A stretch of DNA of 64,000 bases, from the NCBI RefSeq assembly GCF_043641665.1, contig NC_092184.1, positions 501,001 through 565,000 of the forward strand, read 5' to 3'. A program made the translations under genes and the position numbers. Numbering within the stretch: the first letter of the stretch is position 1; every line of letters starts with the position of its first letter. Source of the stretch: Enoplosus armatus. Lineage: Eukaryota > Chordata > Actinopteri > Centrarchiformes > Enoplosidae. Below the pieces are notes generated by a model, which was given only the letters and a program-made list of their open reading frames with translations, did not search any database and was not told the origin of the DNA. This document shows, in pieces, positions 1-10,390 of this stretch.

Positions 1-345
1 ATGGGACCTAGAAGGGAACCTTGTGGGATCCCACAAGAGAAACTGGCTGGAGGAGAGGAAAAGTTGCAGATGTTAAAGGAGAATCTTCTATTTTTGAAGT
101 AGGATGTGAACCAGTTCAAGGCAGTGCCATCAACACCAACTCCATACTGGAGATGGCCTTTTAAAATGTCATGATCAACTATATCAAACACCGCGCTGAG
201 GTCAAGAAGAATACGGATGCAATTGTCAGCAAAGTCGATAGAGAGGAGCAGGTCATTGTACACTTTCAACAAGGCAGACTCTGTGCTATGGTAAGCTCTA
301 AAACCATGTTGGATGTCCTCAACTTTACTAATGAAAGAATTATTC
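1..345 (-). pseudogene. LINE reverse transcriptase fragment, cut by window edge
   Basis: Read on the minus strand from about 345 down to 3, the frame gives non-LTR reverse transcriptase motifs in the right order. They are GFRAYHSTESALLKV, then a catalytic-region stretch reading ILLDLSAVFDIVDHDIL, then LNWFTSYFKNR, then CGIPQGSLLGP at the window edge. In related elements the first catalytic block usually reads DLSAAFDT, so the FD aspartate is kept here. The YADD block would lie to the left of the window. The copy is 5'-truncated or degraded beyond about 345, and its 3' half is not visible. The clade is uncertain; it is not the same subfamily as the element at 1836-3600. Homology to RT is seen directly; autonomy cannot be judged. 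Confidence 0.8.
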
Positions 346-1835
346 GCACGTAGCAGGGGAAACATCTAACCTGGTACTTGGGGCAGGACAGATGACAGAA
401 TTAATGGTACTGAATAAATCCTTGGGATTAAGAAAGCTGTTAGAAATTAGGTCCGAAAAGTATTTTGCTCTCACAGCCTTAACTGCTTCTCAATATTTGT
501 CAAGATTGTTTCTCAATATTTCAAAGGATTTGAAGCTTATCATACTTCCACTTTCGTTCAGATTTTCTGCACTTCCTCTTTTGGGCTCTGGTGGTGTCAT
601 TAAGCTAAGGCAAACTTGTAGGCTTAGGCTTTTTCAATTTAAGGTGAGTAACAGAATTCACATTGCTGCACATGTTGAAGATTTGGTGTTTGGAACAGAC
701 GGTCCTGGGAGAGTTATTGAGCTGCACTTCTCACAGGCCCTAAAATAGAGCCCTCAGACTCAATACCACCTACTACCATACAATGTGCTGTGGGCAAAGC
801 GACTCCCTAATGTGATTTCATCTGACAGGATATTAGAAAATAACGTTTTTCAAATAACCTACTTTTTTCTGAATTTCTGGCTAGAAAAAAAAAATCATAA
901 AAGCATATATTATTCAATTCAAATTAACCTAAAGTATAAATTCAGTTAGAAATTCTATCTTCACATTTCCCTTTAACAATTTTAACAAGGTCTTTGTAAA
1001 GATTTTCATAAATGTGTATGTTATAGGGAAAATTTGAATTCCTACCATCTGGCCTTTTGAAAGCTGCCAAGATGAGATGGGAAATGGAATGGTTTTAGAT
1101 TTGCTTTGGCCCCTCAAGAACCATAAAAACAATTTTTGTAATTCCATATTGTTGTATTACATGTAGTAAACTTCAATCTTTGCATCAGTGGGCACAGCCT
1201 GACACAAACCAGCGTAAAACCTCAACCCGGAGTAAAGTACCTCCCAGAGAGGGTCGAGCAGAACAATAACTGTTTTTATACACAGCCTTTATGAAGCAGC
1301 AATTAGGCTGTTTCTCATGCCTCATTGACCTCACACTGAACCCACTGAGGTCTGTCAGGAGAAACCCCCATTAGTTTCCCATTAAAATGTCATTAGAGCC
1401 AAGCCACTGATCTGTCTCACCTGGGTCACTATCGCTTATCATTTGCAGTAGGAAGAATGTGGAAAGCACTGTAATACTGTGGTATTGTTAATGTCATTGT
1501 AGAGTTTTTTTGTACCACTAGCTAACATACTTCATGAGCTGTATTTGAACTTTACAAGATAGGATTAAAAGGTGCCTCATATAACAACGAAAGAAAGCAA
1601 TTAGACAACCAAACCATCTCAGTGTTAAAATGTAATATTAATAGTGTCATTAATATGCATATTATAAATTGCCAAGAGCAATTATATAAAGAAAAAAAGA
1701 TAAAAGTACAGAAACTTAAGAATCTCATCCCCTTACTGAACTTGTTCCACAATACTGATGTCCTTAGGGATAATACCTGATCATCTGTAGTATTCAGTCT
1801 GGACAAATTAATCCATACTGTAGCACTTCAAGGTG
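346..1835. other. Non-coding stretch, partly old repeat
   Basis: No gene is supported. 392-748 is open on the + strand for 118 codons, but the translation matches nothing I recognise and it adjoins LINE sequence, so it is probably chance or degraded LINE. Around 1594-1665 the sequence resembles 5402-5470 (shared ACCAAAC, TTAAAAT, TAATATTAA and CAT/TATGCA-type blocks), suggesting two diverged copies of one dispersed repeat. The rest is AT-rich unique-looking DNA. Confidence 0.5.
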
Positions 1836-3600
1836 CAATTCAATTCAATTCAAAGCCATCTCATGACACTTTACAAATAGAGCAGGCCTAGACCGTACTC
1901 TATATAATATTATTACAGAGGCCCAACAGTTCCCACCATGAGCAAGCACTTTGGCGACAGTGGCAAGAAAAAACGTCCTTTTAAGAGGCAGAAACCTCGA
2001 GCAGAACCAGACTCTAGGTGGACGGTCATCTGCTTTGACTGGTTGGGTTGGAGAGAGAGAGACATATAGAGACACCAACACAGACAGACAGACAGACAGA
2101 CAAATAGACAGGCAGAGATGTATAGCAGCACCAGTAATAGCCATAGCAACTATAATAATAATGGAAATCTGTCTAATAATAGTAGTTACAGCTGTAATAA
2201 TAACTGAAATATGACTAATAATAGCAATAACAGCTTTAATAATAACAGAACTATGGCGAACAGGAGAGGAGCTTGATAGCTGAAGGCTCTGGCTCCCATT
2301 CTGATTTTGGAGACTCTAAGAACCACAAGCAACCCTGCATTCTGGGAGCGCAGTGCTCTAGTGGGGTAATAGGGTACTATGAGCTCTTTAAGATCTGATG
2401 GTGCCTGACCAGTAAGAGCTTTGTAGGTCAGGAGAAGGATTTTAAACTCTATTCTGTATTTTACACAGAGCCACTGCAGAGAAGCTAATACAGGAGAAAT
2501 ATGATCTCTTTTCCTGGTTCCGAGTCTTAAGGGACTTGTCGGCACAGTCTGATAATAAAGAATTGCAATAATCTGACCTAGAAGTAACAAATGCATCTGT
2601 TTGAGACAGGATCTTCCTGATTTTTGCAATGTTACGTAGGTGAAAAGAGGCAGTCCTTGAAGTTAGAGAGTTAAAGGACATGTCCTGACCAAAGATAACT
2701 CCGAGATTCCTCACAGTGGTGCTGGAGGCCAGGGCAATGCCATCTAGAGTAACTATATCTTTAGATAATGTGTTTCGGGGGTTTTCAGGGCCAAGAACAA
2801 TACCTTCAGTCTTGTTTGAGTTTAACTTCAGATAATTGCAGGACATCCAGGTGTTTTTGTCCTCAAGACATGCTTGAAGTTTAGCTAACTGATTGGTTTC
2901 ATCTGGTTTGATCGATAGATATAACAGGGTATCATACGCATAGCAATGAAAATTTAGTGTGTTCTCTAATAATATTGCTTAAAGGAAGCATATATAAGGT
3001 GAATAGTATTGGTCCAAGCACAGAACCTTGTGGAACTCCATGACTAACTTTGGTGTGCATGGAGGATTCATCGTAAACGTGTAGAAACTGAGATCGATCT
3101 GATAAACAGGACTTAAACCAGCTTAGTGCGGTTCCTTTAATGCCAATTAAAAATTTCCAGTCTCTGTAATACAATGTGATGGTCAATGGTTTCAATCCAG
3201 CACTATAAGCTCTAACAAAACAAATGCAGAGTCAAGTCCTTTGTCTGATGAAATCAGAAGGTCATTTGTAACTTTCACCAGTGCTGTCTCTGTGCTATGA
3301 TGAGCTCTGAAACCTGACTGAAACCTGACCTGTCCTCAAGCAACTTATTGTCATGTAGAAAGTCACACAGCTGGTTGGTGACTGCTTTCTCAAGAATCTT
3401 AGAGAGAAAGGGAGGATTAGATATAGGTCTATAGTTGGCTAAAACCTCTGGATCAAGAGTGGGCTTTTTAAGAACAGGTTTAATTACAGCTGCTTTAAAT
3501 GACTGTGGTACACAGCCTGTTAATAAAGACAGATTGGTCATATCTAGTAAAGAAGTGCTGACTAAAGGTAAAAGTCTGGTTTGTAAGGGAATAAAATGAC
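1836..3600 (-). mobile_element. 5'-truncated LINE, L2-like (Maui-type), copy 1
   Basis: The minus strand carries the C-terminal two thirds of a non-LTR retrotransposon ORF, broken by frameshifts into pieces at 3541-3275, 3195-2932, 2960-2442 and 2629-2255. Visible blocks in order are VIKPVLKKPTLDPEVLANYR, then RPISN and FLSKILEKAV, GIKGTALSWFKS, SHGVPQGSVLGPILFTLYML, FHCYAYD, and RNLGVIFGQDMSF. The C-terminal blocks FKILLLTYKALTGQAPSDLK and RAFSYQAPLL follow. The 3' region at 2255-1836 ends in a TTGAATTGAATTG tail, read on the minus strand at 1853-1836. The catalytic block usually YADD reads YAYD here, so the first aspartate is lost. The clade name rests on remembered teleost L2-like consensus patterns. 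The copy is inactive. Confidence 0.88.
2081..2115. repeat. CAGA tetranucleotide repeat
   Basis: Imperfect (CAGA)n run inside the 3' region of the LINE at 1836-3600. The homologous position in the second LINE copy (about 25981-26001) has a shorter version, so this is a length-variable part of the element's own 3' region. Confidence 0.8.
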
Positions 3601-4320
3601 GGATGTAACTGGTTGCTAGTTCAACACTTGCTTGTAAGCAACAAATTCTCTAAATTCAATTAAATTTTATCTGCGAAGTAAAATCTTTAAATAATTTAAA
3701 TTTTATATGCACACAGAGTTGATATGGTCAAGTTTCTTATATAATAATATATGAGATAATAATAATAAATTAATAAAGCAATGGCAGTCATGTACGCATA
3801 GATCACTGCTTAGTAAGGGAGGATATGTTGTTCTTCTTAATTATGTAACATGTAAGAAGAATAAGAACAGCAAAGGAACTCGAATCGAACCCTGGAGAGC
3901 ACCAGGCACAAGTGGAAAATTACTGCCTGAATCTTCTTCTGCTCTTGGTATCTCTGGTATTTTGTGGTAGGTCTTGGGTGCACAGACTATATAGGCATCT
4001 CCGAACACACCAGCATTTTGGTGTTTAGTTATCTATTCATTTATCTATCGATTTAACAGTTAATCAGTACAATAAAGATTTAATAGAAAAAATTAATAGT
4101 TTGTTCAACTTCTCAAAATAAGATTACAAAGTGTTTCACAGGTTAACATATGAAAGCAATAGAGTGTTGCAGCGATGACATATTTTTGTGGGCAAACCAG
4201 GAAGTTAGCATCGCCCTGGTTCCCTTGACAAAAAGCCAGTGGAATTTTGGATTATTGCCGAAAATAAGCTCTGTGGCAAACAAATAATAATAAAAAAGAT
4301 AATCTTAATCTAATGTTGAC
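3601..4320. other. AT-rich non-coding stretch
   Basis: No coding potential, RNA gene or recognisable repeat is visible. There are short runs of AATAATAA and poly-A-like tracts only. Confidence 0.5.
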
Positions 4321-4570
4321 TATAAATAGTCTTCACTTATATAAAGTTTTTCAACCATAGCGGTTACCAAAGCGCTTTACAGACCAGGGGTGAATGAGAC
4401 ATTCACCCATTCACACATCAATGGCGGCCGAGCTGGCCTCCATCAGGAGCAATTTAGGGTCCAGTGTCTTGCTCAAGGACACTTCCAGGGATCGAGACCC
4501 CAACCTGATCTTTTCTGCTCTACCTTCTGTGCGACAGTGCTAACCACTGTGCCACCATGCCGCCCACTCC
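4321..4570 (-). repeat. Teleost dispersed repeat (GGGCGGCATGGTGGC family)
   Basis: Read on the minus strand this begins GGGCGGCATGGTGGCACAGT. It continues through a GGTTAGCACTGTCGCAC block and an AAGGACACT-type block, and ends in AAAGCGCTTTGGTAACCGCT followed by TTGAAAAACTTTATATAAG. This layout is a very common short interspersed repeat in teleosts. Other copies or fragments in the window are at 9262-9350, 47196-47240 and 47533-47637. Its class (tail of a longer element, or a non-autonomous element) cannot be decided from sequence alone. Confidence 0.75.
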
Positions 4571-4682
4571 AACTACACCACGGTTGCATAACTTCAACAT
4601 CACCACCACTAAGCTTCACTTTTAAGAGAACATAGAAAGATATAGATATATAGATAGATATAGAGTATAATCACAACAAGGG

Positions 4683-5018
4683 TGTTGTTGTTAATGATTC
4701 GATGATGGAAGGAAACTCCGCTGATACTGACTTTTCACATAATATTCTTTATTTGCATCAAAGATCAGGATCAACAGGCATGCGCATCTTGGCCTGGACA
4801 GCACCCGTAGCCAAATCAGTACTGCTGCCTCGAACACTGTTCAAGCTCATCTTTTATACCATTAGACATACATGGGGTCCTACTATAACACACGAGTCTG
4901 TAAACTTCCGTGCCCTATCTAGGGGTCAGAAAAGAGACCTCTCAGAATGATGTTTCACATACCTTAACCTCTCAGAGATAACCTTTCACATACCAAGGAA
5001 GATCTCGTCTAAACAACA
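4683..5018 (-). mobile_element. Candidate solo LTR (endogenous retrovirus or LTR retrotransposon)
   Basis: On the minus strand there is a TATAAAAG box at 4858-4851 and an AATAAA polyadenylation signal at 4753-4748, about 100 bp apart, as in an LTR promoter/R region. Upstream of the TATA box, in the U3 position, are two tandem ~30-bp units (4938-4967 and 4968-4996), each starting CCTCTCAGA and containing TTTCACATACC. The proposed ends read TG...CA and form a short inverted repeat (TGTTGTT...AACAACA). No matching target-site duplication is seen, so the ends are provisional. No gag, pol or env sequence adjoins it. A chance promoter-like stretch remains possible. Confidence 0.5.
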
Positions 5019-5401
5019 ATACATCTTATCTTTTATGGGGCCCCAACGTCTGTTAGTTGTTTACCTGGTACACTGCATATGTGGCAACTTTGTACTACAT
5101 ATCATTTTCAGATAAAGACTACTTTTATGATTAGTATCAAATAATACACATCAGTGTAAAGGCGGACTAGTGAGTAGATGACTTTCCAGGTTTGGCATGA
5201 AGACGCTAATGTCCGCGACAACCACTGTAGTCTCATTTCGCCACCTTTTTTAAGACACGTAAAAGCTTCTAAATTCGCAAGTTGGGTATTTACTGGCATA
5301 TTTTATGTCATAGAACAAAACGTTGAAACCTCTTAAGCTTGTGTTAACCACAGACCTTATTTCAAAACCTATTCAAAAAACCCACTGACTTCGAAATGAG
5401 G
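5019..5401. other. Non-coding stretch
   Basis: Nothing recognisable. The short open frames here have no family signature. Confidence 0.5.
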
Positions 5402-5600
5402 GAACCAAACTATCAACAGTATTAAAATTTGCTAATATTAACAGCATCATTAGCATGCACAAATTCATTTGATACAAGTGTTCCGCTGCCTTCAGATGGC
5501 TGCAGGGATTTAAGGAACTGAAGAAGGAAGTTTTCATACAGTATAAAGCAGCTGTGGACAACAGATACTGTAAGAATCACCCATATTGATTCATAGATAA
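5402..5600. repeat. Dispersed repeat, copy A (pair with 18304-18416)
   Basis: The part 5484-5600 is clearly related to 18304-18416. Shared blocks, in the same order and spacing, are TGCCTTCAGATGGCTGCAG, then a 26-bp block starting CAGTATAAAGCAGCTG and ending GACAACAG, then TAAGAATCACCCATATT. The left part (5402-5470) also resembles 1594-1665. I do not recognise the family. No terminal repeats are obvious. Confidence 0.7.
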
Positions 5601-6948
5601 ATGCAGACTTAATTACTGACATTCCTAACAAAGACCCAATTTACCCCAAAACATCAACAACTTTTTTGCGCTGCCTCATTTGAATGAAATTTCCACCTGT
5701 TAACAACATGCTCACTGTGCTGGGCATGAAATTACCAGACAAAAAATGACACATGCATTTCAGGGAATGTCACGTGTAGCATATGCAAATAGTTATTGCT
5801 ACTGCATTAGTTTGTTCAAACAATGCCTTCCTCTAACTTTTAGCACAACCAGAAGCTATTTCTCTCGTCCTTTTGACACAAGCAGGTTTCTGCACATTTC
5901 TGTGATTCATATATGCAAAAAAAATTCTGGAATAGGGTTTTTATCTTTCACTTTCGTCTGTGCTTGTAACACCTGGTCCCTGATCTAGGTTAAGTTTAGT
6001 TCACTTGAAATGGAGGGCAGAGCCAGTGAGGTCAAAGGTCATTCCTTTTTCACAGCAGAGGTGAACAGTGAGCTGCTTTTTTGTATCGTCTCAGCCACTC
6101 AAAGGCTGTATTTGTGTTTTTGTTGCTGTTTTGAACTAAAGCAAGAACAAATTATTCACGATGTTTTGAGAATCAAAAAGGGCAAAAGAGAAAAGCAAGA
6201 GCACATTTTGGGTTGATACTTGAAAAATAAAATAGATCCACTAATTTATGATTCTGAAAATATCATGGAGCACAGCAGCTGAATCCATCCTAGTGAGTAT
6301 AATTGTTATTTAATGCAGAGTTCTTTCTGTCGTTAGCCAACACCGGGGTTTGTTTATGCAGGAGCGCGGCATGTTAATCAGCACCGTCTTGATTATGATT
6401 GGTGGGGCTGTGGGTAATGCCACCACAATCACCATTAGCCATTTGCTTTATCATTACAGAGAGGCTTCAAATAGCTTTACTGCAGGATGTTTTGGGAAAA
6501 CATCATCAGCCCTGATGGAGGACTAGATTTACCCAGCCCCAAAGCAAAAAGCTGCATCAAGATCTACAACATTATAGCTGCAAAAACAATAATTCTATTG
6601 ACATCTTGAATATATTTTACAGTCAGCACCATCCCGAATTTTATTTCCCTCTAGATTTGAATTGGAGTCCATAATGGCTGGAAGCAGAACATATAAATTA
6701 AACAGACTGTTCCTGGAGATGTCTGCTTTGCTCATATTAATAGCAGGGAGACCTCTCTTTGCTCCAGGCAGTTATACTCTTGTCTGCTTCGCATTCATTT
6801 AAGAGCTTCTTTTCTTAGCTTGCATATACTGTACTGTGCTATTGATTGGTTGAGTCGGTTATTGGTTGAAGTTGTTAGTGCTGATGGATCGCTGTCTTAG
6901 TGCTCCACCGGTCACTGGAAACGAGCTAGGTGTCAGTTAGAGAGAGCG

Positions 6949-6986
<38 letters not shown>

Positions 6987-9261
6987 CTTGTGCTGCTCGG
7001 GTCACCTCTGGCTGACTCTGGGCAACCTTGACTCCGAGGACATTTGAGTTTTAGAGTCATCTGGATAGGATGCACACTGATATGTCTGCATCAGGATCAC
7101 AGAATTAATGGGAAGGTTGGAAAAACAGGAAGAGTGTTGAGGTGGATGTTGCCCTTAATTCACTGTATGTGCTTTTAAAATAGGAAGCTGATAGGACTCT
7201 GGGTGGTTTCTCATCTAGTAGTTCCCTACGAAGTGGACATATGTCTGTAATAATATCAGATATAAATAGCATACAGAACGTAATAATAATCATAATCATA
7301 ATAATTTGTAAATAATCTGGATAATATGAATCTCTTTATGAATGATGTATCTTGTAAATGACTAAAATCACACTTATTCATGAGTGACATACATTTTCAA
7401 TAAAATAAGTTTTGTCATCAGTTTTTTTTTCAATATATATTCAATGTTTTATTTCAGTAGGGTGAAATTTCCACAGTAGCGCAGCTTCTGTCTTTTTACC
7501 GACCATTTGATGAAGTGAAACAATGATATTCAGTTCCTAATTGTTTGGATTTGATTCCTAGACATGAGCTTCGTTGAACTGCGCTCAATCAAAATTGCCA
7601 CAGTTTCTAGTCGTGTTGACAGACCAAAATAAAATGCACATGAGAAATGAAGTCCCAGGAAAACCATCTTTTGTGACTTTCTCAAATTTTAAATTTGCTG
7701 TAGTGTTCTATCTATCTATCCATATATCTATCTATTCATACATACATAAACACATAATACTATAATACCAATGTGTAAAATGTGTAAATATTCAGAAAAA
7801 ACAGAATAAGGTGTGGTGAGTGTGCACATACTTGGGACCAGGTGTACATGACAGTTTTCTGGAGTGATTCGAAGGCCAAATGATCAGGTGGAGATGAAAA
7901 ATGGCTTAATAATCGAATCTAATATGAAACAGTAAATGATTGGGTTGTTTCAGTGATTTCTGCAGTCCACACAGGGATCTGCCAATCAAAGATGCCTTCA
8001 TTATTTCTGCGTGCTCAGTTTCATTGTTCTTTGTATTAACATTTGGAGAGCCATTTCGTTACCTCGTGTTTGTGTTGTTTTCGTTTGACCCTTGAATAGG
8101 AAGCAAAATGATATGAATGATGAAGTAACGATATGCGCACTATAAATAGCCACAGCCATGACAGCTACTACGGCACTGTTGTAGAACCATGCCAATGTGA
8201 CGGAATTGGAGAAATTGCACTCCACCTTACGCTGTTCTTTTCACCAAAAGGCTGGTGGAGCAGGCAGACGTATGCAAACTGATGATTAAGGGTCGACAGG
8301 TCTACATCCTCTCCTGACCAGCTGTGGGCGTGGAAATGAGGCTCGTGCCTGTGTGCCCAGTTTCACGGCGACTGAGATACATAAAATAGAACCATGCGTA
8401 CATGCGGCTTTCTGTATCTGACTGACGGAGTGTGCAGTGTACTTCATATGTGTTTTAGCTGTGAACCTACAAACCTACACTGTCTCTGGCCCCTGGATGG
8501 AGTTCTGACTTTATTTGTACTCAATTGGACACATTTATTTACCTCAGCATTTCTTTTCACATGACTCCACTCACTGCATGATGAAGTACTGGTGACAACT
8601 GTGCCAACTGCTTGCAAATGAGTGTGTCTTGTTTCTGGCAGAAACTCAAGGAGGACGACAAATTCATCTGGCAGACACTTTTGCAGCATAACTTTTCATG
8701 ATGTAGATAGACAAATAGGCTATAGTCTAAAAACACAGCGGTGTACTTCAATACGTTACTAGTTCAATGCCCAGGTATTCAGCGATGCTCATCCTCAAGT
8801 TTTCAGTGTTTTAGTTTTGCAGTGTGCAATAAAGCTGACTGATTATATACACAACCTCCAGTTTTGAAAGAATGCAATATGGCCCGATGCATTTCTGATT
8901 TGTATTTTCCCCACTAACCTCTCATTCCATTGTCACTATTGATTTCCACCCGGACCATGAACAGGAACATAGCTTCACTTTCACTTCATTTGGACTCTTT
9001 GGGGTTCAAATACAAATCATATTTGATTATTTGATTATTTTAGGTACATTATTAAAATATGAAAAGATGTTTGTTGCCAGCTAAACGTATAGATATATGA
9101 GGTCTATAAATGGCAGTAGAATGCAAAGAAAATGAAGACTAGGCAATTTCAAACAACTAAAGGTATATTCGTATACAGATACAGATAATAGCTTTGAAAG
9201 CTGTCATTTAATCCTGTTAAATTTAGGGGTCAAAAAAACAACTCCCTTCTCAAAGTCCTGT
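5601..9261. other. Non-coding stretch with microsatellites only
   Basis: No gene, RNA gene or transposon is recognised. It contains an AG repeat (about 6939-6984) and a TATC/CATA-type stretch (about 7708-7755). 6355-6530 is less AT-rich and looks unique; it is listed as a possible conserved non-coding element among the findings. All open frames are under 85 codons and show no domain. Confidence 0.5.
6939..6984. repeat. (AG)n microsatellite
   Basis: Nearly uninterrupted AG dinucleotide run of about 46 bp, with two GAGC variants at its left end. Confidence 0.95.
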
Positions 9262-9350
9262 TGTATGTCGGGAGCAATTTGGGGTTCAGTGTCTTGCCCA
9301 AGGACGCTTTCACATGTAGACAGGGGTAGAAGGGGACTAGACCCCCACAG
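9262..9350 (-). repeat. Fragment of the GGGCGGCATGGTGGC-type teleost repeat
   Basis: Contains the diagnostic middle block GGAGCAATTTGGGGTTCAGT followed by GTCTTGCCCAAGGACGCTTT and a CATGTAGACAGGGG segment. It corresponds to the interior of the repeat seen at 4321-4570. Both ends are missing. Confidence 0.65.
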
Positions 9351-10134
9351 CTGCTTCAAAACTGGTCTTGTGTCCTTCAGGAATGATGTGTGTGCATGTC
9401 TGTGTGTGGCTGCACACATTTTATCTGTACACAGGAGGGGAGGCTTCATCAGCCTCATTCCTAATGTTTCAGTGTTTTATTAATCCAAATAGGTGGCACC
9501 TTACGCTGAGCCATCACTCTGCCTGATCTTGGGAAGCTTTCCATTAGGAAGGTGAAATCCCCTCTCGGCCCAAGGCTGACACATTAGTTCAATCTACTCT
9601 CTCAAGGTCACACCATTTCAGTTGGCCTCCAGAGATACTGTGTGACAGCTGCAGTCTCTCTGGTCACACAGACAGTGATGCTTGGGCTGGGGTGAAGGAG
9701 ACGGCAATATCTGGTGTTTATCCATCACCTAAGGGTTGATGAGTTGTATGCTGACTAAACCATTTTTGTCTATGTCTGTCCTCATGTAGCCTCCGGTTCT
9801 GTCTCAAAGACTCAACAAGTGGCGACAGCAGGGCCACAGCACCAGTGCAGATAACTTTTAAGATGTCTCAGACTGGACTGCTGTCAGATGTTGACCTTTC
9901 CACCTGTCTGAACAGATGTTTTTAGAGATAATATTCAAAGGTTGTCTCTATATGACTCCCCGAAGAAGGGGAACTCATACTCATGGGCTAAACAAGTCAC
10001 AATTTGAATTTCGGCAAAAGTTTAAATTATTTTACTACGTACATTAGATTTGAATTGGCTTCTATGACATGAAACTTCATTTAGTATTTAGTACTCTGCT
10101 CATAGCAACTAACGCATGATCAAACTTTCTTTAA
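9351..10134. other. Non-coding stretch
   Basis: No feature is recognised. The sequence around 9490-9720 is GC-balanced and repeat-free. Confidence 0.45.
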
Positions 10135-10390
10135 TGGTCATGTTTAGGCACTCAAAACAGTTGGTTAAGGTTAGGGAAAGATGGCGGTTTTACTTAAATA
10201 TCACAAAAGTCAGGAGTGACTTAAAACATGAGACTTTATTAACATTTAACTGAAGCCATAATCTGTCCCGAACCTTAACCAAAGTGCTTTGGTTGACTTA
10301 ACCTAACCATACCCTGCCACTTAACATAATCCAGGTGAAAACATACAGTATAAGTAGTATATAAACATAATTTCTAGGAGACAGGGCTGG
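10135..10390. repeat. Dispersed repeat with GGTTAAGGTTAGGG, copy 1
   Basis: Begins near TTGGTTAAGGTTAGGGAAAG and ends near ATAATTTCTAGGAGACAGGG. The same start and end blocks, about 280 bp apart, recur at 52160-52445. The interiors share TTAACCAA and AACCATA-type blocks. Partial copies are at about 34905-34990 and 59628-59665. It is probably a non-autonomous element; the class is not determined. The TTAGGG-like motif is part of this repeat and is not telomeric. Confidence 0.65.

Noticed and set aside
10160..10180. TTAGGG-like motifs as interstitial telomere repeats
   Set aside because: Not tandem; the motif belongs to a dispersed repeat with copies at 52160 and elsewhere.
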